A stretch of 16,455 bases of DNA from Deltaproteobacteria bacterium (GTDB lineage Bacteria > Myxococcota_A > UBA9160 > UBA4427): assembly GCA_011051925.1 (NCBI GenBank), contig DRKE01000080.1, positions 1-16,455 on the forward strand, read 5' to 3'. The position numbers and the translations under genes are program-made. Position 1 is the first letter of the stretch. Every line of letters starts with the position of its first letter. The notes under the pieces are model-generated. The model worked only from the letters and a program-made list of their open reading frames with translations. It was not told the DNA's origin and ran no database searches. Shown piece by piece: positions 5,912 through 13,858 of this stretch.

Positions 5912-7138
5912 GTGGATTTCGAGTACAGCGACAAATGCAAGAACGCCCTCAGCCAGCTGCGCGACTTCATGGAGGAACACATCTACCCGAATGAAGAGCT
6001 CTACTACGAGCAACACGAAGCCCTTCCCTCCCGCTGGCAGACGCCTCCCCTCATGGAGGAGTTGAAGGAGAAGGCCCGCGAGGCCGGCCTCTGGAATCTC
6101 TTCCTTCCGGCGAGCGAGCATGGCGCGGGCTTCTCGAATCTCGACTACGCCCCCCTCTGCGAAGAGATGGGTCGGGTGGGCTTCGCGCCCGAGGTCTTCA
6201 ACTGTGCAGCACCCGACACGGGCAACATGGAGACGATCGAGCGCTACGGCAGCCCCGAGCAGAAGAAGGAATGGCTTCAGCCGCTTCTCGACGGCAAGAT
6301 CCGCTCGGCCTTCGCGATGACCGAGCCCGAGGTCGCCTCCTCGGACGCCACGAACATCTGCACGGAGATCCGACGCGACGGCGATGAGTACGTCATCAAC
6401 GGACGGAAATGGTGGACGTCCGGCATTCTGGACGAGCGCTGCGAGATCCTGATCGTGATGGGCAAGACGGATCCCGACGGCCCGAAGCACACGCAACAGA
6501 GCATGATCCTGGTCCCCCGCCGGACCCCCGGCGTCGAGATCGTGCGTTTCCTTCCCGTCTTCGGTTGGGACGACGCGCCCCACGGCCATGGCGAGGTCAC
6601 CTTCACGGATGTCCGCGTTCCCGCCTCGAACATCCTGCTCGGCGAGGGACGCGGGTTCGAGATCGCCCAGGGACGACTCGGGCCGGGGCGGATCCATCAC
6701 TGCATGCGCGTGATCGGGGTGGCCGAGAGGACCCTCGAAAAGATGTGTGATCGGCTCACATCGAGAACGGCGTTCGGCAAGAAGCTCTTCGAACACTCCG
6801 TCTGGGAAGAGCGCATCGCCGACGCACGCATCGACATCGAGTGCGCGCGATTGCTGACGCTGAAGGCCGCGTACATGATGGATACGGTGGGCAACAAGGT
6901 CGCTCGGGCCGAGATCGCGATGATCAAGGTCAAGGCGCCCAACATGGCCCTCAAGATCATCGACGACGCGATCCAGGCCCATGGGGGTGCCGGTGTGGCC
7001 GATGATTTCGGGCTCGCGCGGGCCTATTCGCAGATGCGCACCCTGCGCCTGGCCGACGGACCCGACGAGGTCCATCGGCGAGCGATCGCCCGGATCGAGA
7101 TCAAGAAGCAGCTCGAACGAGGCGGGGCTCCGCGTTAG
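5912..7138 (+). CDS. Acyl-CoA dehydrogenase, ACAD10/11-like
   Basis: Seen: 408 residues from a GTG at 5912, with AGGAGA 5 nt upstream; the in-frame ATG at 5828 has no comparable site. Features are a helical N-domain (1-125), FAMTEPEVASSD (134-145, FAD/substrate signature), the beta domain to about 245, then a C-terminal helical domain. That domain carries RTAFGKKL (285-292), QAHGGAGV (355-362) and RLADGPDEVHRR (379-390). Known: the enzyme is a flavoprotein that oxidises acyl-CoA at C2-C3, passing electrons to ETF. In the ACAD10/11 branch the position of the usual catalytic glutamate holds aspartate, as D382 does here. Mammalian ACAD11 acts on 4-hydroxyacyl-CoAs or long chains; the bacterial substrate is unknown. 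The carboxyltransferase gene follows 60 bp downstream on the same strand, probably in one operon. Confidence 0.9.
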   Translation: MDFEYSDKCKNALSQLRDFMEEHIYPNEELYYEQHEALPSRWQTPPLMEELKEKAREAGLWNLFLPASEHGAGFSNLDYAPLCEEMGRVGFAPEVFNCAAPDTGNMETIERYGSPEQKKEWLQPLLDGKIRSAFAMTEPEVASSDATNICTEIRRDGDEYVINGRKWWTSGILDERCEILIVMGKTDPDGPKHTQQSMILVPRRTPGVEIVRFLPVFGWDDAPHGHGEVTFTDVRVPASNILLGEGRGFEIAQGRLGPGRIHHCMRVIGVAERTLEKMCDRLTSRTAFGKKLFEHSVWEERIADARIDIECARLLTLKAAYMMDTVGNKVARAEIAMIKVKAPNMALKIIDDAIQAHGGAGVADDFGLARAYSQMRTLRLADGPDEVHRRAIARIEIKKQLERGGAPR

Positions 7139-7198
7139 GCGCGTTCGCCCCACCCCCTCGAAAAGCCTCGCCACCCCGACCCGACGGAGCCGCAATCC

Positions 7199-8731
7199 AT
7201 GGCCCCTCCGCCATCGAAGGATGAGTCGTCCCGCCGAAAGAAGGAGGGCCGCCGAGAACGTTCGGCGCGTGAGAATCGCGCGGCCTGGATGCCCATCCAG
7301 GCCGAACTCCGCAGCCGTCGCGCACGGATGGAGGAGATGGGCGGCGCGGCGCGGGTCGAGGAGAAGATGCACGCCCGTGGCCGGCTCGACGCGAGACAGC
7401 GCCTCGCCGCGCTCTTCGATCCAGGCAGCTTCCGGGAGATCGGCAAGCTGGTCGGGACCGTTTCCGACATCCCTGCAGAGGGCTTCATCTGTGGCAGCGG
7501 CATGATCCGCGGCCGGCCTGCCTTCGCGGGCGCCGAGGACTTCACCGTTCTCGGCGGCTCGATCGGGACGGGCGGGACGGCGAAACGCTACCGGATCGCG
7601 GAACTCGCGATGCAGGAGAAGGCCCCTCTCGTCATGATGCTCGAAGGGGCGGGACATCGGCTCACGGAAACGGACGGCATGGGCCGCTCACCGAACGATC
7701 TGCTCGCCCTGGCCGATCTGTCGGGCCATGTACCCATGGTCTGTCTCGTCCTGGGGCCCTCCGCCGGACATGGCGCGCTCGCCGCCCCGCTCTCGGATTT
7801 CGTCGTGATGAGCGAGCGCGCCTCGATGTTCACGGGCGGGCCGCCCCTGGTCAAGGCCGCAACCGGGGAAGACGTCACGAAGGAGGCGCTCGGCGGCCCG
7901 GAGATCTGCGCTGAGATCGCGGGATCGGCACACAACGTCGTGGCCGGCGACCGGGAGGCGATCGAACTCGCCCGAACCTATCTGGGATACTTCCCACGCC
8001 ATGCCGGAGCGAAACGCCCCGTCCGCGACGACGGCGATACCGGGCCTCGGCTCCTCGAGGATCTCGTCGAGATCATTCCGCCCGATGACCGCAGGCCCTA
8101 TGACGTCCATGACGTGATCGATCGCGTGGTCGACCGGGATTCGTTTCTCGAGATCCAGCCGGGCTACGGCCGGGGCCTGGTCGTCGGGTTGGCTTTCATG
8201 GGAGGCCGCGCCATGGCCATCCTCGCCAACAATCCCGCGCGTCAGGCCGGCGCCGTCGACAGTCCCGCCGCGATCAAGGCCGCCGACTTCCTCGAGGTGA
8301 TCGGACATTTCGGCCATCCCGTCCTCTTTCTCACGGACAATCCCGGCGTGATGGCGGGTCGCAAGGCGGAGCGAAGCGGAATCCTCAAATGGGGCGGTCG
8401 GATGTTCCGGGCCGAACGCCGGCTCGCGAATCCGAAGATCCACGTCACGCTGCGCAAGGCCTTCGGATTCGGCGCGGTCACGATGGCCCAGAATCCCTTC
8501 GACAAGCAGACGCTCTGCCTGTCCCTGCCCGGCGTCACGATGGGGGCGATGCCCGCAGAGAGCGGCGGGGCGGCCGCGAAGCTCGACGCCGAAGCCCAGG
8601 CGCGCGCCGAAGCCGCCCAGCGATCCGGAACCTACCGGATGGCCCATCATCTCGTCTACGATGACGTCATCGACCCGACGGAACTCCGCAATCGCATCCT
8701 CGACGGACTCGCCACCCTCTCGGAGGAATGA
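7199..8731 (+). CDS. Acyl-CoA carboxylase beta subunit (carboxyltransferase)
   Basis: Seen: 510 residues from the ATG at 7199 (GGAG 10 nt upstream). A basic N-terminal stretch of about 30 residues (many Arg and Lys) is atypical and may be untranslated if the ATG at 7289 is used. The fold then follows the PccB/AccB pattern: KMHARGRLDARQRL (56-69), DFTVLGGSIG (114-123), GPSAGHGA (186-193), FTGGPPLVKAATGEDVTKEALGG (211-233), YGRGLVVGLAFMGGR (323-337), NPGVMAG (381-387) and RKAFGFGAVTMA (419-430). Known: such subunits transfer CO2 from biotin on a carrier protein to acyl-CoA. No biotin carboxylase or biotin-carrier subunit is encoded here, so a partner must lie elsewhere. Canonical GGARIQEG is replaced by GAGHRLTE (150-157), so the acyl-CoA pocket may differ. 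Substrate is unknown; catabolism of branched or odd acyl-CoA together with the preceding dehydrogenase is an inference. Confidence 0.88.
   Translation: MAPPPSKDESSRRKKEGRRERSARENRAAWMPIQAELRSRRARMEEMGGAARVEEKMHARGRLDARQRLAALFDPGSFREIGKLVGTVSDIPAEGFICGSGMIRGRPAFAGAEDFTVLGGSIGTGGTAKRYRIAELAMQEKAPLVMMLEGAGHRLTETDGMGRSPNDLLALADLSGHVPMVCLVLGPSAGHGALAAPLSDFVVMSERASMFTGGPPLVKAATGEDVTKEALGGPEICAEIAGSAHNVVAGDREAIELARTYLGYFPRHAGAKRPVRDDGDTGPRLLEDLVEIIPPDDRRPYDVHDVIDRVVDRDSFLEIQPGYGRGLVVGLAFMGGRAMAILANNPARQAGAVDSPAAIKAADFLEVIGHFGHPVLFLTDNPGVMAGRKAERSGILKWGGRMFRAERRLANPKIHVTLRKAFGFGAVTMAQNPFDKQTLCLSLPGVTMGAMPAESGGAAAKLDAEAQARAEAAQRSGTYRMAHHLVYDDVIDPTELRNRILDGLATLSEE
7282..7303. repeat. Perfect 10-bp inverted repeat within the 5' end of the carboxyltransferase gene
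   Basis: GGCCTGGATG (7282-7291) and its exact complement CATCCAGGCC (7294-7303) are separated by 2 nt. The element spans codons around residues 28-35 and contains the in-frame ATG at 7289. As RNA it cannot close with only a 2-nt loop, so a slightly frayed hairpin, or DNA-level dyad recognition, would be needed. Confidence 0.5.
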
Positions 8732-8746
8732 TCCGCAAGGGTCGGG

Positions 8747-10018
8747 TCAGACCGCCTCGACGGTACCGCGGACGCGACCGGAATCGGTCTTCTTCGCCTC
8801 ATACTCGGCATGGATCTTCTCGAGAAAGGCCGTTGCGGCGCGAACGGCGTGGGCCGACCGGGGGGAATGGAAGATCTCGAACGCATGCTGCGCGCCGAGA
8901 AGCTCCGCGTGCGCGACCGGTTCGGCGCTCTTCGCTCGCAGCGCCGAAACGAAGGTCCGGGCCTCCTCCGCGAAGACCAGGCTGTCGTGACTGCCCTGGA
9001 TCACGAAAAAGGGCGGCGCCTCCGAATGCACCCGCGTGACCGGTGACACCGAATCCCAGAGTTCGGGATTCTCCTCGGGTGTGCACTTGAAGACCTTCGG
9101 TCCGATGAAATCGCTCATCTTTCCGAAGGGCCGATCGTTCGCGCGATCGAGAAAATCGAAGACACCGTAGAAGGGGACGCAGGCGTCGATCCGCGTGTCG
9201 ACCTCCTCGAATCCCGGCTGGAAGCCCGGATCGTTCGGCGTGAGTGCCGCGAGCGCGGAGAGATGCCCGCCCGCCGAGCCCCCCGTGATGCACAGGAAAT
9301 CGGGATCGCCGCCGAAGAAGTCGATGTGCTCGCGGATCCACGCGATCGATCGCTTCACATCGACCACATGGTCGGGCATCGTCGCCTCGGGACTCAATCG
9401 GTAGTTGATCGCCACGCAGACCCATCCCCGGGAAGCGAGATGCGTCATCAAGGGCCTTCCCTGCTCCCGCTTGTCGCCGATCAGCCAGCCTCCCCCATGG
9501 ACCTGCAGCAGCACGGGACGCCGGTCGCCTTCCTCTGCCGAATTCGGAAGCACGAGGTCGAGCAGGTTCCGCCCGCCCCGGTCGCCCGGAAGCGATGCGC
9601 CGTATTTCAGATCCCGCGTCGTGTGGACCTCCGGATGCCTGAAGGAGAAGGGCTTCGTGAAACCGTGGAAGACCGACACGTTGCTTTCCGGCTCGACGCC
9701 CAGCGGCGCCAACGCCGCGCGGAACTCGCGTCCCGCATTCACACCGCGCCAATGAACGCCCACGAGCATCGCCCATGACACACAGGTCAGCGCGAAGCCG
9801 ACCTGTCCCGCGGCCGACTCCATCGCGCCCGCCATCCAGAACAAGAGGGTCACGATCGCCTCGATCGCGATCGTCTGGAGGGCCAGTTCCCCCCGAAGCC
9901 AGCCGACGACGAAGGTGGGAATCGTGAGCTGGGGGAAGAGTCGGACCCGGAACCAGGTCAACGCGGTGAAGATGAGGCCGATACAAGCGAGAATGAGGTA
10001 CGTCGTTCCCAGTGTCAT
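8747..10018 (-). CDS. Membrane-anchored alpha/beta hydrolase, HSL-family (family IV) esterase
   Basis: Seen: 423 residues from the ATG at 10018, which has a near-perfect AGGAGGAA 6 nt upstream; the longer frame to 10078 is not needed. The N-terminal 95 residues hold about three hydrophobic segments (7-22, 47-64, 73-89). The catalytic domain follows: H174-G-G-G-W (oxyanion hole), G246-G-S248-A-G-G (nucleophile), S343-H-D345 (acid) and Q377-H378-A-F (base). Known: this is the hormone-sensitive-lipase/BD-FAE-like esterase family, which hydrolyses short-chain, lipid or prodrug esters. The membrane domain suggests a lipid or lipid-linked ester, an inference. It converges 15 bp from the carboxyltransferase stop, with no obvious terminator between. 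It lies downstream of the MMPL transporter on the same strand with 182 bp between. Confidence 0.87.
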   Translation of the reverse strand: MTLGTTYLILACIGLIFTALTWFRVRLFPQLTIPTFVVGWLRGELALQTIAIEAIVTLLFWMAGAMESAAGQVGFALTCVSWAMLVGVHWRGVNAGREFRAALAPLGVEPESNVSVFHGFTKPFSFRHPEVHTTRDLKYGASLPGDRGGRNLLDLVLPNSAEEGDRRPVLLQVHGGGWLIGDKREQGRPLMTHLASRGWVCVAINYRLSPEATMPDHVVDVKRSIAWIREHIDFFGGDPDFLCITGGSAGGHLSALAALTPNDPGFQPGFEEVDTRIDACVPFYGVFDFLDRANDRPFGKMSDFIGPKVFKCTPEENPELWDSVSPVTRVHSEAPPFFVIQGSHDSLVFAEEARTFVSALRAKSAEPVAHAELLGAQHAFEIFHSPRSAHAVRAATAFLEKIHAEYEAKKTDSGRVRGTVEAV

Positions 10019-10123
10019 CGGAGGTTCCTCCTGCGGTTCGTTCCGCCACCATGCGAGATCCCGGCGTTCCCATGCCATTCCGGATCACGGCCCGCCTCGC
10101 CGGATCGAAGACAGCCCTGCCCA

Positions 10124-10152
10124 TCGGCATGCCGACACCCGGAATGTATACA
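10124..10152. promoter_or_regulatory. Paired palindromes upstream of the esterase gene (possible operators)
   Basis: TCGGCATGCCGA (10124-10135) is a perfect 12-bp palindrome and TGTATACA (10145-10152) a perfect 8-bp palindrome, centred 19 bp apart. They lie between transporter stop and esterase start. TATACA on the minus strand could also serve as a -10 box, but I see no good -35. Operator identity is speculative. Confidence 0.3.
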
Positions 10153-10161
10153 CGAAGCGGA

Positions 10162-10179
10162 CCGCCGATGCGCCGGCGG
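10162..10179 (-). terminator. Short GC hairpin after the transporter gene, weak terminator candidate
   Basis: CCGCCG (10162-10167) and CGGCGG (10174-10179) form a 6-bp stem with a 6-nt loop, 22 nt past the transporter stop on the minus strand. No U-tract follows, so if it ends transcription it would need Rho. It may equally be incidental in very GC-rich sequence. Confidence 0.22.
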
Positions 10180-10200
10180 ACGCGGCCCGCGCCCCCCTCT

Positions 10201-12645
10201 TCAGGCTGCCGTTTTCAGTTCGGAGGAAACCCCGACGCCGCCGGCCCCCATCCCCGACCCTTCCGGCCCGAAGGGCCGGATCCACAAGACGAGCGCGGGC
10301 ATCAGGAAGAAATCCGCGACGAGGGCCACGACGAGCGCACCGCTCAGCAGCACGCCGTAGAGCGCCTGGGAGCGCAACTCCGAGAAGACCAAGACGAGGA
10401 ATCCCAGCACGAGCGCGATCGACGTGATCAGCAGAGCCCGACCGACATCCGCCAATGCCTCCCGGAGCGCACGGGCATAGTCGCGATGGACTCCGAATTC
10501 ATGGGCCTGGCGGGTCATCAGATGGATCGTATCGTCGACCGAGATCCCGAGGGCCACGGCCGCGATCATGACCTTGTTGTAGTCGAGCGGAATACCCGAC
10601 CATCCCATCGCACCCAGTGCCAGGACGACAGGGACGAGATTGGGAATCATCGAGATCAGCCCGACCTTCCAGGAACGGAAGATCGCCATCATCATGAGCG
10701 TGATCGAGACGAAGGCGATCGAGAATCCCCGGATCTGGCTGGTCATGATGTACTCCATCAATTTGAGCCAGAGGGCGCCGATCCCGGTCAGGGTCACGGT
10801 CGTCGACGCCAACGGATGGGCCGCGAGATCTGCGTCCAGTTTCCGGATCAAGCGTGCGATTTCCGCCGTGGGAGCCAATCGGATCCGGAGCTCGAGATTC
10901 GCATACCGATAGTCGGAAGAGACGTACTCCGCGGCCTCTTCACCGCCCGAACTCTCGTAGAGAAGCAGGGATTGGGCCACGGCCTCCCGGGTCTCCGGAA
11001 TCCGATGGAACGCAGGATCGTCGCCGTGCAGGGCCTGATTCAGATCCTTCACGATATCCACGATCGAGTAGGTCTTGCGCACCAGTCCGGCTTCCCGGCT
11101 CGCGAGGGCCTCCAGCCGGTCGATCTCGCGAAGAACCGCAGGCTCCTTGATCGCATCGCCGCTTCCGCCATCGAAGAGGTAGACGACGTTCGTGACCCCA
11201 CCCATCTCCTCGTCGACGCGCAGGGTCGCCTGCCGGATGGGGGCGCTCGGCCAGAAATCCTCCAGCCAGTTGCTATCGACCTCGACGCGAGCCGCTCCGA
11301 GGATTCCGACGAGAAGCAGGATCGAGAACGCGGCGATGAGCGCACGCCAATGGCCGACATTGACACGAGCGACCCATTCGAGCCCTCGTCGAAGGCGTCT
11401 TCCGCGCCCGGCGGGCTCCCCGTCCCGTGTCGCGGGCAGCGAGAGCCGGCCCGGTTCCCGCGGACCGAACGAAAGCAGGGCCATCAGGAGCGTGAATGAG
11501 AGGACGAATGCGGCCAGCACGCCGAAAGCCTGGTACAGGGCGCCCTCCGAGATGCTCCGGATCGGTACGAAACTCATCGAGGCGAACCCCACGGCGGTCG
11601 TCAGGCTCGTGAGCAGACAGGGCACCCCGACCAGGCGAATGGACTGCACGAGTGCTTCCCGTCGGTCCCGGAGCAGGGCGAAGCGCGTCCGGAATTCCGA
11701 AAGGATATGGACCGAATGGGCGACCCCGATCGCCAGCAGGAGCGTCGGCGTCGATGAGAAGGAGATCCCGATCTCGAATCCGGCAAGGGCCATCATCGCC
11801 ACCGTCACGGAAACCGTGAGCAACAGGACCAGGATGGGGGTCACGACCCCCACGAACGAGCGGAAGGAAAACGCCAGGATCATGGAGATGACGACGAGAC
11901 TGATCGCCATCAGGAAGAAGGGCTCGACGAAAAGGATCCGATTGAAATAGGCGTTCAGGGGGACATCACCGGACACATGGAAGACGAATCGCGAGTATTC
12001 CGGTCGTGCCAGGATCTCGCTGATCTTCGCATCGGTGACCTGCGGATAGAGATTCTCGAGGGCCTCCCCCTTCTCGGGATCCCAGACCAGCTCTTCCGGC
12101 GGATCCGGACTCGAGCGATCCATCTTGAGCAGGATCGCCCCGTAATCCGCCTGCCGATTGATGATCCCCCCGACGAGCAGGGGTTTCCGCAGGTAGGTCT
12201 CCCGCAACTCGAGCAGTTCGCGCTGCGAGAGCGGCATGCGGTCCCGGATCCGGGTGATCTCGATTCCGTCCTCGGTGCCGACCGTCAGCTCGGCATTCGC
12301 CAGGCTCGTCACGGTATAGACGAAGGGCACCTCGTCCTCGAGCGCCGCCGTGAGATCGACCAGGGTGGCCATGGCCTCGGCATTCCAGGGCCCGTACTCG
12401 ACGCCGGGCAGTTCGAAACCGACATAGGCGACCTCGTCCGAGCCGAAATCGTCGCGATAGGCCTCGTAGGCCCGGTAGGTCGTATCGTCTTCGTCGAAGT
12501 AGGTCTCGTAGCTGGCGTCCTGTCCGACCCGTGACGCGAGGGCGAGACTTCCCAGGAAGAGAAGGAAACAGAAGGCACTCACGAACCCTCGATGGTCGAA
12601 GCACCAACCGGCCAATGTCGCGAAAGCCGCCCTCAGTCTCTCCAT
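10201..12645 (-). CDS. MMPL/RND-superfamily lipid-type transporter
   Basis: Seen: 814 residues from the ATG at 12645; the Shine-Dalgarno is weak (GGAGGG lies 17 nt away). The layout is the RND duplication: TM1 at 20-38, a large periplasmic loop to about 240, TM2-6 between 243 and 392, TM7 at 434-452, a second loop to about 635, and TM8-12 between 639 and 786. TM10 has ALGISVDDTIHLM (698-710), with the acidic pair D704/D705 typical of proton relay. TM4 has AIGVAHSVHIL (305-315) without an acidic residue. Known: these proteins are inner-membrane, proton-driven exporters of lipids and hydrophobic compounds, related to HpnN and Patched. Inference: lipid, hopanoid or sterol export; no outer-membrane or periplasmic partner is visible nearby. 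The tail after 790 is a Gly-rich linker. Confidence 0.88.
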   Translation of the reverse strand: MERLRAAFATLAGWCFDHRGFVSAFCFLLFLGSLALASRVGQDASYETYFDEDDTTYRAYEAYRDDFGSDEVAYVGFELPGVEYGPWNAEAMATLVDLTAALEDEVPFVYTVTSLANAELTVGTEDGIEITRIRDRMPLSQRELLELRETYLRKPLLVGGIINRQADYGAILLKMDRSSPDPPEELVWDPEKGEALENLYPQVTDAKISEILARPEYSRFVFHVSGDVPLNAYFNRILFVEPFFLMAISLVVISMILAFSFRSFVGVVTPILVLLLTVSVTVAMMALAGFEIGISFSSTPTLLLAIGVAHSVHILSEFRTRFALLRDRREALVQSIRLVGVPCLLTSLTTAVGFASMSFVPIRSISEGALYQAFGVLAAFVLSFTLLMALLSFGPREPGRLSLPATRDGEPAGRGRRLRRGLEWVARVNVGHWRALIAAFSILLLVGILGAARVEVDSNWLEDFWPSAPIRQATLRVDEEMGGVTNVVYLFDGGSGDAIKEPAVLREIDRLEALASREAGLVRKTYSIVDIVKDLNQALHGDDPAFHRIPETREAVAQSLLLYESSGGEEAAEYVSSDYRYANLELRIRLAPTAEIARLIRKLDADLAAHPLASTTVTLTGIGALWLKLMEYIMTSQIRGFSIAFVSITLMMMAIFRSWKVGLISMIPNLVPVVLALGAMGWSGIPLDYNKVMIAAVALGISVDDTIHLMTRQAHEFGVHRDYARALREALADVGRALLITSIALVLGFLVLVFSELRSQALYGVLLSGALVVALVADFFLMPALVLWIRPFGPEGSGMGAGGVGVSSELKTAA

Positions 12646-12672
12646 GAAGCGGAGTCTAGAATCCCTCCGGTC

Positions 12673-12697
12673 CGAGTGCCGGTCGGATCCGGACTCG
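12673..12697. promoter_or_regulatory. Hairpin in the divergent transporter/prolyl isomerase intergenic region
   Basis: CGAGTgCCGG (12673-12682, one bulged G) pairs with CCGGACTCG (12689-12697) around a 6-nt loop. It sits about 30 bp from the transporter start and 75 bp from the isomerase start, so it could act as a dyad operator or leader structure. No well-matched promoter is visible in the 124-bp gap. Confidence 0.35.
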
Positions 12698-12769
12698 CCG
12701 GCGCGGATTGCGATAGATTTTCCCTCCTGGCATCCCCGGACCCGACCTTCTCGCGAACGAAGGGACACC

Positions 12770-13858
12770 TTGCTTCGATCCCCACTGGTCCATTTCCTGT
12801 TGATCGGCGCCCTCCTCTTCGGCCTGCGCCTCGCATGGCCGGGAACCCCGGACAAGCCCGTCGCCCTCGTCCATCGCAGCGAGATCGAAGCCCGGATCGC
12901 GGCCTTCGCCACCGAGGTCCGTCGTCCGGTCAGCGCTGCCGAAGCCCGAGCCATCGAAGACCAGGTCGTCGACGAGGCCCTCTGGCTCGCAAGGGCCCGC
13001 ATGCTCGGACTCGCCGAGACGGATACCGTCGTCCGCCAACGACTGATCCTCAACATGCGATTCCTTCTCGGGGAGACCGACGAGAGCGACGAGACGCTCT
13101 ATCGACGCGCGGTCGAGCTGGGCATGGACGAGACCGATCTGGTCGTTCGCCGTCGTCTCATCGATCGCGTGCAGGCACTCGTTCGCGCGCACGTGCGATC
13201 CGAGCCGGTCGACGAGGCGGCTCTCCGGATCTGGTTCGAGTCGCATGCGGAAAGATGGCGCGAACCTCCCTTGCTCGACTTCACCCATGTGTATTTCTCG
13301 CGTGACCGGAGGGGAGCCGCTACCGAGGCGGATGCCAGAAAGCTTCTCGAGGCGCTCCGGCGGGAGAAGACGGAACCCGCAGCCGCGATCCAACGGGGGG
13401 ATTCCTTTCTCTCGGGCCACTCGCTCCGCCTGGCGAGCCCCGCTCGGATCGTGGCCCGCTTCGGCCCGGAATTCGCCGATGCGGTCGCGGATGCACCCGA
13501 ACGACGATGGTTCGGACCGGTCGATTCCGCTTTCGGGGTTCATCTCGTCTGGATCGAAGCACGCCGCGAGAGCCGGATTCCTCCCCTCGCCGAGATTCAC
13601 GACCGGGTCGAACGGGATTGGATCGCCGAAAAGGTCCGACGCGCCCTGCTCGACGAGGCCGCTCGCCTGCGTGGAGAGATCCCGGTGCGTCTCGCCGAAG
13701 ACGGCGCCGGCCCGGACTCGCCGATCGCGTCTCGACCGCTACCCGCCGACGTGGACGACGAGGGTGCGGATACCGGGTCGATGCCGATGCTCCCAGAGGA
13801 AGATCCCCTGCCAGGTGCCGAGCACGAGATGACCCCGCTCGATCGGAATCGAGAGTGA
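12770..13858 (+). CDS. Membrane-anchored PpiC/SurA-like peptidyl-prolyl isomerase
   Basis: Seen: 362 residues from a TTG at 12770, with AAGGG 6 nt upstream. This start gives MLRSPLVHFLLIGALLFGLRL, the usual N-terminal membrane anchor of these proteins; the in-frame ATG at 12644 would place an Arg/Ser-rich stretch before the anchor. A helical SurA-like region (35-160), including EDQVVDEALWLARARMLGL, precedes a parvulin-type segment. That segment runs LDFTHVYFS (169-177), RGDSFLSGHSL (209-219), FADAVADAPERRWFGPVDSAFGVHLVWIE (235-263). The parvulin core is poorly conserved, so chaperone activity may outweigh isomerase activity. The family folds exported proteins in the periplasm. The last 39 residues (324-362), acidic and Pro-rich, are encoded antisense to the end of yjbQ. 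It diverges from the MMPL transporter. Confidence 0.82.
   Translation: MLRSPLVHFLLIGALLFGLRLAWPGTPDKPVALVHRSEIEARIAAFATEVRRPVSAAEARAIEDQVVDEALWLARARMLGLAETDTVVRQRLILNMRFLLGETDESDETLYRRAVELGMDETDLVVRRRLIDRVQALVRAHVRSEPVDEAALRIWFESHAERWREPPLLDFTHVYFSRDRRGAATEADARKLLEALRREKTEPAAAIQRGDSFLSGHSLRLASPARIVARFGPEFADAVADAPERRWFGPVDSAFGVHLVWIEARRESRIPPLAEIHDRVERDWIAEKVRRALLDEAARLRGEIPVRLAEDGAGPDSPIASRPLPADVDDEGADTGSMPMLPEEDPLPGAEHEMTPLDRNRE

Noticed and set aside
5798..7657. A 619-codon minus-strand frame opposite the acyl-CoA dehydrogenase
   Set aside because: The plus-strand product has full ACAD motifs. The antisense product shows shadow composition and no start signal or family pattern.
12646..13056. 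The 137-codon N-terminal extension of the transporter frame
   Set aside because: It is Arg/Ser-rich, antisense to the start of the prolyl isomerase, and precedes a natural start (MERLRAAF) followed at once by TM1.
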